Positions 1 through 8,347 of a DNA stretch of 64,000 bases are shown piece after piece. Every line of letters begins with the position of its first letter. Within the stretch, counting starts at the first letter, position 1. The stretch lies in NCBI RefSeq assembly GCF_032918005.1, contig NZ_CP136628.1, positions 4,759,501 to 4,823,500 of the forward strand. Reading direction: 5' to 3'. Position numbers and translations under genes: made by a program. This DNA comes from Bradyrhizobium sp. NDS-1. GTDB lineage: Bacteria; Pseudomonadota; Alphaproteobacteria; Rhizobiales; Xanthobacteraceae. The notes beneath the pieces are model-generated. The model did not search any database. It was not told the DNA's origin and saw nothing but the letters and a program-made list of their open reading frames with translations.

Positions 1-171
1 TTGCTCGCATGCGGCCCCGAAGCGCTGCGGTCGCAGAAGGCGCTGCTGCGGCAGTGGGAGGAACTGCCGCTGACGGAGTCCGTGAATTTGAGCGTGAAAG
101 TGTTCGGCGAGTCGTTCCTGACAGATGAACCCACGCGCCTGATGCAGGCGTTCGTGAACAGGAAGCGGTAG
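1..171 (+). CDS. Enoyl-CoA hydratase/isomerase family protein, C-terminal fragment
   Basis: The frame is open from base 1 and ends at TAG 169-171, giving the last 56 residues of a protein that begins outside the window. The segment LLRQWEELPLTESV followed by a closing helix with DEPTRLMQAFVNRKR is typical of the C-terminal trimerisation helix region of crotonase-fold enoyl-CoA hydratases. The catalytic residues would lie upstream, so the reaction cannot be checked here. It is separated from the next gene by about 425 bases and is probably the last gene of its transcript. The family call is reasonable; the substrate is unknown. Confidence 0.6.
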   Translation: MLACGPEALRSQKALLRQWEELPLTESVNLSVKVFGESFLTDEPTRLMQAFVNRKR

Positions 172-596
172 ACCCCCTCGCTGCTGCAATAGGCTTTCCA
201 GAATGAGAATGTTCATGCCTCGGCTCGACCGGCGCATCCAGCACGCCGCAGCGCCAATTGCATGAGCGAGTTCGCCAACGCATTCCTCTGAATACTGGAT
301 TGCCCGCTTTCGCGGGCATGTTGACGCCGAAGCCTCGATGTTGGCACCAACTCTCCTTTCGACCGACCAAATCTCATCGGAGCCACGACAATTTCTCATC
401 CCTGGCGCGGTTGCTTCTTTCCGCACCGCATCATATGATGATCATAATTCTATTTCATCACCGAAAGGAGCCTTGGCGCAAAATCCGGACCAAGGCTGAA
501 ATTGAGGGAAGTATGTCATTTCAGACTTCCCTTCCCCATGCCATGCTCAAACAATGACGCAGGTCCCTCGGGATCCGCCAAGAACAATGAGGCCCA
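172..596. other. Intergenic stretch without a supported gene
   Basis: No ORF here has good codon usage or a ribosome-binding site; the 99-codon frame at 258-557 lacks both and looks spurious. The only structure seen is a 7-bp hairpin (TGCCCGC, loop TTTC, GCGGGCA) at 301-318, without a following T-run. The part near 420-480 is comparatively AT-rich and could hold the promoter of the MFS gene, but no convincing -35/-10 pair was picked out. Confidence 0.4.
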
Positions 597-1886
597 ATGA
601 TCTCGAACTGGCTCGCGGCAGCATTGTCCCGCCGCAACATCCATTACGGCTGGGTGATGGTCGGGGTGACCTTCCTCGCTGCGCTGATCAGCGCCGGCAC
701 GGTTGGCGCGCCAGGCGTGTTCATCGTCCCCCTGCAGAAGGAGTTCGGCTGGAGCACGGCGGAGATCTCCTCCGCGCTGTCGATCCGCTTCATCCTGTTC
801 GGGCTGATGGCGCCGTTCGCGGCCGCCCTGCTCAACCGCTACGGCCTGCGCAACGTCACGCTGATCGCGCAGTTGGTCGTGGTCTCGGCGCTGGTGCTCT
901 CGCTCGGCATGACCGAGGTCTGGCAGCTCATTGCGCTGTGGGGCGTGGTGGTCGGCCTCGGTACCGGCATGACCGCGATGGTGCTGGGCGCCACCATCGC
1001 GACGCGCTGGTTCGCCGCGCGGCGGGGGCTCGTTATCGGTATCCTGACCGCGAGCGTCGCCACCGGCCAGCTCGTGTTCCTGCCGCTGCTGGCGAGCCTC
1101 ACCGAACGCTACGGCTGGCGGCTTGCGCTCGGCTTCGTCTGCATCATGCTCGGCGTCTCCGCCCTGGCCATCCTGCTCGTGATGCGCGACCGTCCGGGCG
1201 ATCTGGGCCTGCGCCCGTTCGGCGACGAAGGCACCACACCCCTGCCCGCCCCGCCTGTCAGCCATGGCTCGATCACGGGCGTTGCGCTCGGCACGCTGCG
1301 CGACGCTTCGAAATCGACGACGTTCTGGATCCTGTTTGCGACGTTCTTCGTCTGTGGTGCATCGACCGCCGGCCTCGTGCAGGTGCATCTGATCCCGATG
1401 TGCCTCGATTTCGGCATCCCGCAGGTACAGGCCGCGAGCCTGCTCGCCGCGATGGGCGTCTTCGACTTCGTCGGCACCATCATATCGGGCTGGCTGTCGG
1501 ACCGCTACGACAACCGCTGGCTGCTGTTCTGGTACTACGGCCTGCGCGGGCTCTCGCTGATCTTCCTGCCCTTCAGCGATTTCTCGTTCTACGGCCTCTC
1601 GATCTTCGCGATGTTCTACGGCCTCGACTGGATCGCGACGGTGCCGCCGACGGTGCGGATCACCGCGCAGAAATTCGGACCCGAGCGCGCCAATCTGGTG
1701 TTCGGCTGGATCTTTGCCGGCCATCAGCTCGGCGCTGGCGCGGCCGCCTTCGGCGCCGGTTTGTCGCGAACGGTCTATCAGAGCTACTTGCCTGCATTCT
1801 TCATTGCCGGTGCGCTCTGCGTGTTCGCCGCGCTGATCGTGCTGGCGCTGTCGCGGCAGCCGAAGGCGCAGCCGGCGATGGCATAA
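597..1886 (+). CDS. MFS transporter
   Basis: This 429-aa inner-membrane protein has about twelve hydrophobic segments in two groups of six, separated by a polar loop near residues 195-220. That is the plan of the major facilitator superfamily. The stretch RWFAARRGLVIGILTASVATGQ (in part) resembles the loop and helix 5 of monocarboxylate/oxalate-type (OFA-like) transporters. The start is ATG 597 with GAGG just upstream; the N-terminus ISNWLAAALSRRNIHYGWVM is typical for this subfamily. It probably imports or exchanges an organic acid, but nothing nearby fixes the substrate. It is followed by a long non-coding repeat region, so it is likely monocistronic. Confidence 0.85.
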   Translation: MISNWLAAALSRRNIHYGWVMVGVTFLAALISAGTVGAPGVFIVPLQKEFGWSTAEISSALSIRFILFGLMAPFAAALLNRYGLRNVTLIAQLVVVSALVLSLGMTEVWQLIALWGVVVGLGTGMTAMVLGATIATRWFAARRGLVIGILTASVATGQLVFLPLLASLTERYGWRLALGFVCIMLGVSALAILLVMRDRPGDLGLRPFGDEGTTPLPAPPVSHGSITGVALGTLRDASKSTTFWILFATFFVCGASTAGLVQVHLIPMCLDFGIPQVQAASLLAAMGVFDFVGTIISGWLSDRYDNRWLLFWYYGLRGLSLIFLPFSDFSFYGLSIFAMFYGLDWIATVPPTVRITAQKFGPERANLVFGWIFAGHQLGAGAAAFGAGLSRTVYQSYLPAFFIAGALCVFAALIVLALSRQPKAQPAMA

Positions 1887-2754
1887 GCAGCGGAGCAAGC
1901 TGCGTCGTCGCATTCTCTCGCGCTTCGCTCGCAGACACATCTTCGCGTTCTCGCGGCTCATTTCGCCCGAGCTTTGCTCTCTTCGTTGCGCCCTTCTTGA
2001 GAAAGGGCGCAGGGAAGGCCGGGCGCCGGCTGGCACCCGCGGTCCCGTGTGCGAACAAGATGCGCACGGGGTGGACTACAGGTGACGCCGGAACGCCCGG
2101 CCTTCCCTGCGCGAATGGTTTTACGGCTTATGGCGTGCTCTCCCCGGGGAGCGATGCACTATTGCCCCGTCGTCTTGCGGATGGCTGATGCGCGAACCCG
2201 GTTGGGCCGCCGCAATCACCGCAACACTTGACGCACAGACCCCGGGCGTCAGGACCACACGATTTTGCCGTCCGCGCACATCCTCAGCTCCTGTCCGCGA
2301 CGGCTGGCGTGCGCTCGCCATCGCGGCCGAACGAAGACGCTGTCAGCGCCGTGTCGTATCGCGCGAGCCGCTGCTCACGGGGATTCCCGCCCTGCAAGCT
2401 GCCCGGCGCGCCGACGCCGTCGCGGCCACCGCCTCCCGGCCCGCGTCTCATGACGATCGCGAAACGCCCCTTGTGGCGGGCGGGATATGTCGACGTCTAC
2501 GCCAATTCCGAATTCTTGTAAAGCGAATTCTTGATTGGGTGGCGATCGGGCGACGAGAGATTACGCTGGACCGATCCACCCGGCCGCGGGCACGCGAACA
2601 AAAATGCGAAAACAACCCCATGCACAGTAGCCGAGGCATGAGAGATCAATGACTTGGCGGGGAAGGAGTGTGCGGCTGCAGTGCACATCGAACCAAGAAG
2701 GACGAGGCGTGCGCGCCGTGGGCGGCAACAAGTGATGTGCCATAGCGCCCGCCC
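1887..2754. repeat. Long intergenic region built from rhizobial repeat sequence
   Basis: No gene is supported over 868 bases. A perfect 19-bp inverted repeat occurs at 2007-2025 and 2094-2112, flanking 68 bases. Just before it, 8-bp arms (GCGCCCTT/AAGGGCGC) bracket a short loop near 1988-2010. The wording of this region (for example ACGCCCGGCCTTCCCTGCGC) is, from memory, a dispersed sequence found many times in Bradyrhizobium genomes, where it is often mis-annotated as short proteins. Several open frames on both strands are side effects of the high GC. It probably represents a decayed or non-coding dispersed repeat. Confidence 0.55.
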
Positions 2755-3501
2755 TCAATCGGGACCCGGCATATGGCCTGCGAACTGCGGATAACATTCG
2801 CACAGTTCCTCGCGGATCCTCCCCCGGATCAGAGCCAGCGTCGCCTCGTCCGGCACCGGCGTCGTGGCCTCGCATCGCTCGTTGTCGTACGCGAAGCCCG
2901 TCGTGCCGCGAATGTCGCGCCAATCGAAGCCGGGATGCGTGCTCTCGAGGCGAAAACGTCCCGCCTCCCGCTCGAAGGAAAACAACGCCGCATTGGTCAG
3001 CAGCGCATGAGGCCCGCCCCGCCGATAAACCGTTTCGTCGGTCACGCCCGGCGCGGACACGAAGTCGACGCGCTCGACCAGGGATCGCAGGCTGTGCTCT
3101 TCACGGAACAGAATGACGCGCGGAACGAGGAAATACAGGTAGGCGGAGCCGAACGAGCCGGGCCATCGGACCGGATTGTTCGGATAGTCCCCGGTGCCGA
3201 CGAGGTTGATGTTGCCCTGGCCGTCGATCTGGCCTCCGCCGAGAAAGAAGGCGTCGAGGCGCCCCTGCGCGGCGCAATCGAACAGCTCCTCGGCCCCGCC
3301 GGTGAAGGAATTGTGCTTGACCGACCCGAGGATCGAGACCTGCACGTGCTCCAGTCCGTCACGCTGGTTGATCGCACGCAACAGCATCGCTCCAGCCGCC
3401 GGCATCGGCGACGATTGACCGACCGCAACATGCCGCACGCCCTTCAGCAGCCGCGAGATCGTGTAGATCATCAACTCACGGCTGGTGCACGCCTCACTCA
3501 T
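2755..3501 (-). CDS. CoA-transferase family protein, beta subunit (glutaconate CoA-transferase/IpdB-like)
   Basis: This 248-aa protein has the class I CoA-transferase beta-chain fold: an N-terminal SRELMIYTISRLL helix, VAVGQSSPMPAAGAML, and a glycine-rich FFLGGGQIDGQGNINLVGTG segment. The start is ATG 3501, four bases overlapping the alpha-chain stop (ATGA), which indicates translational coupling; a longer in-frame extension to 3621 would run into the alpha gene and is rejected. The catalytic Glu of true glutaconate CoA-transferases sits in an E-S-G motif near residue 54; here the matching place reads SILGS (56-60). It may therefore be a hydrolase of the IpdAB kind rather than a transferase. 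It probably acts on an acyl-CoA ring or dicarboxyl-CoA substrate with the alpha chain. Confidence 0.75.
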   Translation of the reverse strand: MSEACTSRELMIYTISRLLKGVRHVAVGQSSPMPAAGAMLLRAINQRDGLEHVQVSILGSVKHNSFTGGAEELFDCAAQGRLDAFFLGGGQIDGQGNINLVGTGDYPNNPVRWPGSFGSAYLYFLVPRVILFREEHSLRSLVERVDFVSAPGVTDETVYRRGGPHALLTNAALFSFEREAGRFRLESTHPGFDWRDIRGTTGFAYDNERCEATTPVPDEATLALIRGRIREELCECYPQFAGHMPGPD

Positions 3502-4304
3502 GCGACGCTCCTGGCCTCCCGGACGTAGGCCAAAAATCCTTCCGGCGAGCGCGCCGCTCGCGCGTATTTCTCGATCTCCTGCCCATCCCTGGGATACTCG
3601 GCGTAAAGCCCCGTGGGCCACCCACCGTTTTCAAGCTGCGCCACCGCACTCACGTAGATCGCGGGCAAGACCCCCGCAGCCATCTTCTCGTCGTCGAGCA
3701 ACGACACCTCGGATATGCGCTCGACAGTCACGAAGGCCTTCTTCGACGCATGCGCCAGCAACATCACCTCGCGCCGACGCCCCAGCCGAACGTTGCCGAA
3801 CCGGTCCGCTTCAGGCGCATGAAACAACGCGATGTCGGGCTGGATCGCGGAGACCACGACGATCTTCTCGCCATCGTCGAACGGGTTGGACATCACCTTC
3901 CAGTCGTCTCGCTTCTCCAGGACGTCGCTACCGATGATGCCGCGGATCGGCATGAACGGAACTCCCTTCTCCGCGGCCGTCAGGCCCGCGAACACGGCGG
4001 GACAAGTGGCGTCGCGGAGGCGAATGGATCCGTCGCGGACAGCCCGGTTGAAACAGGGCGCACCGCCCGCCTCGCCGAGACTGACCGCACTCGTCTCCAG
4101 CGTTGCCACGGCGCCGGCGCCGACCAGCATATCGACCTGCATGCCGCCGATCGGCGCACAGACGACATGGAGATCGCGAATGCCTCGATCGATCAGCATC
4201 CGGACCAGGCCGGGAGACGCGCCGTAGTCGTCCGGCGCCAAACCGAGCTTGCACCCCGACGGAATCATCTCCGCCATCTTCTGCGGCGTTACGAAGTCTG
4301 TCAT
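3498..4304 (-). CDS. CoA-transferase family protein, alpha subunit (glutaconate CoA-transferase/IpdA-like)
   Basis: This 268-aa partner of the following beta chain carries the alpha-chain landmarks: an N-terminal MAEMIPSGCKLGLAPDDYGA helix-strand, PIGGMQVDMLVGAG, and the FMPIRGIIGSDVLEKRDDWK loop that precedes the active centre in glutaconate-type subunits A. ATG 4304 was chosen over an earlier ATG because GAGAGGTGAAGAG directly precedes it. It follows the AhpD-like gene after about 105 bases and overlaps the beta gene by four bases, so the three genes probably form one transcript. The heterodimer is expected in the cytoplasm acting on CoA esters; the substrate is unknown. Confidence 0.75.
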   Translation of the reverse strand: MTDFVTPQKMAEMIPSGCKLGLAPDDYGASPGLVRMLIDRGIRDLHVVCAPIGGMQVDMLVGAGAVATLETSAVSLGEAGGAPCFNRAVRDGSIRLRDATCPAVFAGLTAAEKGVPFMPIRGIIGSDVLEKRDDWKVMSNPFDDGEKIVVVSAIQPDIALFHAPEADRFGNVRLGRRREVMLLAHASKKAFVTVERISEVSLLDDEKMAAGVLPAIYVSAVAQLENGGWPTGLYAEYPRDGQEIEKYARAARSPEGFLAYVREARSVA

Positions 4305-4409
4305 CTCTTCACCTCTCCCAATCAAGACGCCGATCGAACACGGTCAACTTCCGGATTCGTTCGCAGCACCTGGGCCGCGCTGCCCCCGATCGTGAACATG
4401 CGGATTCGG

Positions 4410-4985
4410 TCAGCCGCGTCCCATGCTGTAGAATTCCGAGTTCGGACGCATGCTGGTGACGTTGGCAATCCGGTTGGAGAGGCCGAAGAAAGCCGAGATC
4501 GCTGCAATGTCCCAGATGTCTTCTTCCGTGAAGGCGTGCGATTTCAGAGTGGCGAAATCGGCTTCGGACACCTTGTAGGCCTCGGTCGAGACGCGGACGG
4601 CGAAGTCGAGCATCGCCTTCTGCCGGTCGGTGATATCAGCCTTGCGATAATTGACTGCGACCTGATCGGCGACCAGCGGATCCTTCGCCCGGATGCGCAG
4701 GATCGCGCCATGCGCGATGACGCAATACTGGCATTGATTGAGATTGCTGGTCGCAACCACGATCATCTCCCGCTCGGCCTTGGTGAGATTGCCGGGCTTG
4801 TCCATCAGCGCATCGTGGTAGGCAAAGAACGCGCGAAACTCGTCCGGCCGATGCGCGAGCACGAGAAAAACGTTCGGGATGAAGCCGGACTTCTCCTGGA
4901 CGGCCAGGATACGGGCCCGGATGTCGTCTGGCATGTCGGCCAGATCAGGAACGGGGAAGCGACTGATGGCAAGTGCCTGGGTCAT
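4410..4985 (-). CDS. Peroxidase-related enzyme, AhpD/carboxymuconolactone decarboxylase family
   Basis: This 191-aa all-helical protein has the AhpD-type redox centre C85-Q-Y-C88 followed by H92 in the motif CQYCVIAHG. Upstream of it lies the KAEREMIVVATSNLNQ helix typical of the uncharacterised peroxidase-related family (TIGR01926-like, by memory). Family members reduce peroxides through the CxxC pair or have unknown roles. The length matches the single-domain family. It is the first gene of a minus-strand set ending in the two CoA-transferase-like subunits, so it may work in the same catabolic route or protect it from oxidants. Confidence 0.8.
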   Translation of the reverse strand: MTQALAISRFPVPDLADMPDDIRARILAVQEKSGFIPNVFLVLAHRPDEFRAFFAYHDALMDKPGNLTKAEREMIVVATSNLNQCQYCVIAHGAILRIRAKDPLVADQVAVNYRKADITDRQKAMLDFAVRVSTEAYKVSEADFATLKSHAFTEEDIWDIAAISAFFGLSNRIANVTSMRPNSEFYSMGRG

Positions 4986-5114
4986 GAGGTGAATATCCTT
5001 GGGGCTGGACGATGGAAATCGCCACGATCACGCGTTCCGCGCCGCGCCAGCCATGGGAGGGTCCGCAACGGGCAATCCTACCTCTGAGTAGTCATATCAT
5101 GAAGAGGCGCGCAA

Positions 5115-5138
5115 GCGCCGCGTCGAAGGACGCGGCGC
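5115..5138 (-). terminator. Perfect 10-bp GC hairpin downstream of the Tad genes
   Basis: Arms GCGCCGCGTC (5115-5124) and GACGCGGCGC (5129-5138) pair perfectly around a GAAG loop. It lies about 55 bases past the end of the minus-strand TadE-like gene, before the promoter region of the AhpD-like gene. No U-run follows on either strand, so it may be a factor-dependent or 3'-end-stabilising hairpin and not an intrinsic terminator. Confidence 0.4.
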
Positions 5139-5192
5139 ACGCTCAGTTCGCGCAAAATGGAGGCTGGGGGGCCCTGCCGGCTCGGGCGGGGA

Positions 5193-5840
5193 CTAGCAGA
5201 TCTTCTGCTGCAAGTGCTGGACGCAGGTGCAGGTGGTCACCCCCGGTCCGTATTTGATGTCGTAAAAGGGAAAGCTCGAGGAGTTGGTCGAGCAGCGCGG
5301 GAACAGATAGTAGCTGTCGGACAGCTTGACAGTGCCCGCGATGGCGCCGCCGAGGTTGGGCTTGTAGTCGTAGGACACCTCGCTCAGGATGAGGGAGATC
5401 TTGGCATTCTTGGTGCCGCCCGCAGCGGTAAAGGCCGACAAGGTCATCGCGGCACCCGGCGTTCTCGCCCCTGACGCGTTGGTCGACTTGCTCCATCGCA
5501 CCGTCGCGTTGCCGCTGGTGTCGGTCGAGACTTCCGAGACGGTGATCGTCATCAAGGGAGTGCTGCCATTCTTGGTGGGATATGGAGCCATGATGGCACT
5601 GGCAGCCGCGAGGATGCCGTCCATCTGGGCCTCGCTGACCTGCGTGTTCTGCGTGACCATGTCGGCGACACTGTGCGCGGTCGCGCTGACCTTGACGTTC
5701 ATGGAAAGGCCGGTGCCGAGCTCGACGCCACCGAGATAGAGCACCAGCATGAACGGCGTCACGATGGCGAACTCCGTCGCTGCGACGGCGCGGACATCGG
5801 TCAACAGGTGCCGGGCGCGAGACGTCAGGGCGGAGATCAT
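5193..5840 (-). CDS. TadE/TadG-like pilus assembly protein
   Basis: This 215-aa protein has a short basic N-terminus and then VAATEFAIVTPFMLVLYLGG, the single TM segment with a conserved Glu (E23) that marks TadE-like pseudopilins of the Flp/Tad secretion system. The rest is a periplasmic domain with four C-terminal cysteines (CSTNS, TCTCVQ), probably disulphide-bonded. The start at ATG 5840 overlaps the previous gene's TGA by one base, which supports it over a longer frame reaching 5948. It is the third gene of a TadG-TadE-TadE set. Minor pilin processing or anchoring at the inner membrane is the inferred role. Confidence 0.8.
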   Translation of the reverse strand: MISALTSRARHLLTDVRAVAATEFAIVTPFMLVLYLGGVELGTGLSMNVKVSATAHSVADMVTQNTQVSEAQMDGILAAASAIMAPYPTKNGSTPLMTITVSEVSTDTSGNATVRWSKSTNASGARTPGAAMTLSAFTAAGGTKNAKISLILSEVSYDYKPNLGGAIAGTVKLSDSYYLFPRCSTNSSSFPFYDIKYGPGVTTCTCVQHLQQKIC

Positions 5841-6397
5841 CAGGTAGCTCCTGGCTCGTTCTGGAACGCGGCGGTCGACATGATCAGCCGGTTGCCGTTG
5901 CTGAGGTTCGAGAGGTTGAAACCGAGTGGACCGAGCACGACCGGCCACACATACATGACGCGGAGCACGACGATGTCGCCGGCATTACCCGGGTTGTATT
6001 GCCAGGTATTGGTGACCTTGCCGGACCCGTCGTAGGTCAGGGCGGGCATTCCCGTGTTCGCCGACGTCCACGAGGTCGCCACCTGCATATCGATCATCAG
6101 GCCGCTGCAGTTGAACAGGATGACGATCTGGTCGCAAACCTTCTGTTTGAAAACCGCCTCGCTCATCTGCGCAGATTGAACCTGTCCGGTCATGACCAGG
6201 CGGCCCGACTGGCGCACGACGGTTTCGAGCATCTGCTGGGCGAAGAAGACCAGAAACGTCTGGATCAGCGCGATGATGAGCGCGAGAAACGGCGCGGCGA
6301 CCAGCGCGAACTCCACGGCCGTGGCACCCCTGCTGTCCCGCGCGAATGCGGCGCACCGATTGCGGCGTCTCATTGTTGTCTCGGCTGGGCCGGTCAT
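5840..6397 (-). CDS. TadE-like pilus assembly protein
   Basis: This 185-aa protein has a cytoplasmic basic leader and then GATAVEFALVAAPFLALIIA, a TadE transmembrane segment with the conserved Glu at residue 29. A periplasmic region of about 130 residues with two cysteines follows. It starts 12 bases after the TadG stop and its own stop overlaps the next TadE-like gene by one base, so the three are almost certainly co-translated. TadE proteins are minor pseudopilins processed by the TadV prepilin peptidase, which is not encoded in this window. Confidence 0.82.
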   Translation of the reverse strand: MTGPAETTMRRRNRCAAFARDSRGATAVEFALVAAPFLALIIALIQTFLVFFAQQMLETVVRQSGRLVMTGQVQSAQMSEAVFKQKVCDQIVILFNCSGLMIDMQVATSWTSANTGMPALTYDGSGKVTNTWQYNPGNAGDIVVLRVMYVWPVVLGPLGFNLSNLSNGNRLIMSTAAFQNEPGAT

Positions 6398-6408
6398 GAC
6401 GCGTCTCT

Positions 6409-7827
6409 CTACTTCACAAGGCTGGCCGTACTGGACGCGACCTTGAGGAACAGGTTCGTCAGCGCCTCGGAAATATCACCGCCGGTCTGAACGCTCGCAT
6501 ACAAACCAGGCGAGGCGCATGACTGCAGCCTCTGAGCGATCTGGCCTGTGGACGAGGACGGATTGTTGAACTGCGCGATACGGCTGTTGTACCAGCCGTC
6601 GGTCGGCAATTGCAGGTATTCGGTGTAGAGCACCGCGATGCGGATGCCACGGTTCTTGATCGTCGTGCAGGCCGCCGTGTTAAGCGGCTGCTGACAGCGG
6701 ACTTGGGTGCTGCCGACGGTCGGAAGCGGATAGGTGGCGTTCGGATCGCAGCTTGCGGACTTCAGGATCAGCTTGTCTTCGACCCCGTCGGTGACGAGAA
6801 ATACCACTTCCTGCGGCGTATCGCCGGCCTGGTTGGTGCCGCTGCCGGGCGCGGGCATGATGTTGTTGACACCCGTGAGCCCGCCCGCGATGTCCGAGCC
6901 GTAGTCGGTGGAACATTGGTTGATGATGACGCAGTTCTGGTGATCCACCGGCATCAGCTGAATGTTGGCGATCTGCGTCCCGGCGGTCGTCGGCGTCGTC
7001 AGCGTCTGGACCGTGTTCAATTTGTAGTCAAAGGTGTAGAGGGCAGCCTTGTACGTCGTGTTGTTGAGCGCGGCCATGCACTGCATGACGCCGCCCGAAA
7101 CGCCCGATTGCGGGCACGTCCATGGCCCCACCATCAATTGTTTGACGGCATTGGTTACGAGATCGATGCGCAGCGTGATGTTGTTGGCGCGTGCAACGGT
7201 GAGATTGTCCTTGTTCGACGAGCTCGGGTTCTGGTTATTGGGATGAACCTCATGGCACGCGAACGCACAGTTCCTAGCATAGGACGGCTGGTTCTTCGTT
7301 GCCGTGATCATGTTGTTGATGTCGGCCTGCGTTGCCCCAAGCGCCATCGATGGCGAGACGTCCAGCAGCATATAGAAGTTCATGTTGGGCGCGCTTGATG
7401 CTCGCGCCGTCGCGGAGCCGCCGACCTGCCAGGTCTGCTTGCCGAGGACGCCGGGAAAATTATTGACGGACTGCGCGGTGTAAGAAACCGTGATGGTCCG
7501 CGCGAGACCGGAATCGGTGACGGTGACAGTCGGCGACGGAACAGAAGCCAGGCCGGGAAGATTCGCCTTCGCGGCGAACACAGCTTCCGCGGTCGCCTTG
7601 ACCACTGCGGTGTCGGTCTGCGTCAGCATCGCCGGCCGCACGGCAGCGATTGCGGCGGCGTCGGCGGCCGCGTCCAGCTGCTCGCGCTTGCGCGAGGCCA
7701 GCGTGTAGTCGAGTGTCATACCCAGAAGAAAGACGATCGGAACCAGCGTCAGCGCGAAGATGATGGCGACGTTGGCCTTCCGGTCTGTCGCGAAACAGAG
7801 CACTGCGCGGCGGAGCATGAGGTTCAT
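6409..7827 (-). CDS. TadG-like pilus assembly protein with von Willebrand factor A domain
   Basis: This 472-aa protein has an N-terminal TM segment (residues 20-41, NVAIIFALTLVPIVFLLGMT) followed by the SRKREQLDAAADAAAIAA helix that is diagnostic of TadG. A vWA domain then starts at MNFYMLLDVSPSMALG, with the metal-binding DxSxS at 156-160. The C-terminal half is rich in paired cysteines. The start is MNLMLRR at ATG 7827; the frame extends upstream without a credible signal. It heads a three-gene minus-strand operon. TadG is thought to act at the cell envelope in Flp pilus biogenesis or adhesion. No CpaB-F or pilin genes are nearby, so this is an orphan minor-pilin cluster. Confidence 0.85.
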   Translation of the reverse strand: MNLMLRRAVLCFATDRKANVAIIFALTLVPIVFLLGMTLDYTLASRKREQLDAAADAAAIAAVRPAMLTQTDTAVVKATAEAVFAAKANLPGLASVPSPTVTVTDSGLARTITVSYTAQSVNNFPGVLGKQTWQVGGSATARASSAPNMNFYMLLDVSPSMALGATQADINNMITATKNQPSYARNCAFACHEVHPNNQNPSSSNKDNLTVARANNITLRIDLVTNAVKQLMVGPWTCPQSGVSGGVMQCMAALNNTTYKAALYTFDYKLNTVQTLTTPTTAGTQIANIQLMPVDHQNCVIINQCSTDYGSDIAGGLTGVNNIMPAPGSGTNQAGDTPQEVVFLVTDGVEDKLILKSASCDPNATYPLPTVGSTQVRCQQPLNTAACTTIKNRGIRIAVLYTEYLQLPTDGWYNSRIAQFNNPSSSTGQIAQRLQSCASPGLYASVQTGGDISEALTNLFLKVASSTASLVK

Positions 7828-8347
7828 CCTGGCTGCCTTCCTTGGGCAGCGGCCCTTTCCCTGACATCGACGAAAGAAGATTACCGGGGGTCGCCCCCAA
7901 CACTCGTCCATTCACGGGCTGGAATATGTCGATGGCTGTCTTAACCAACGCTTACAGGCGATCCGCAAACACGGACCGCTCCGGATCGAGATGTCCCATA
8001 TCGAGAAGGCATCATTAATGTCGCTTAAACGCGACCGCGGAGATTGGCGGTAAAGCAGCAAGAACACCGTAGAACAACGGAGGAAATGCGATTTGCGCCT
8101 GCCGACAGAGCCCGCTTCCGGCCCCGGTGCGGCACGGCCCAAACAGAAAATCCGAAACGGCGCGAGGCGCCCTGCTCGCCCGGTTCTGCCCAGGGCTGTC
8201 GCATATGAGGAAAAGCGCGAGAGCCCTGACGGCTCTGCCGGGCCCGCGTAGAGCCATATTGCCGTTAGACTCCACGGCGCAAACGTGGACAATGCTCCGA
8301 CGCACGTCACGTGCGCAGTGCACACCAAGATGCGCCAGGGGAAACAA
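7828..8347. other. Divergent intergenic region between tadG and the FAD-linked oxidase
   Basis: About 520 bases separate two divergent genes. The section near 7920-8030 is less GC-rich and could hold the tadG promoter. I see no supported small gene; frames running minus through here are antisense extensions of the downstream oxidase. No clear palindrome or promoter hexamer pair was identified. Confidence 0.35.

Noticed and set aside
516..2036. 506-codon open frame on the minus strand across the MFS gene
   Set aside because: It is antisense to a clear MFS transporter, is rich in Arg/Asp/Gln/His as expected of a GC-rich shadow frame, and shows no domain.
554..2188. 544-codon plus frame overlapping the MFS gene
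   Set aside because: Arg-rich composition with no domain; it is the +1 shadow of the MFS gene and runs on into repeat DNA.
2188..2652. Short Arg/Pro-rich frames in the 1887-2754 gap
   Set aside because: They match the kind of spurious proteins annotated from a dispersed Bradyrhizobium repeat and lack start signals.
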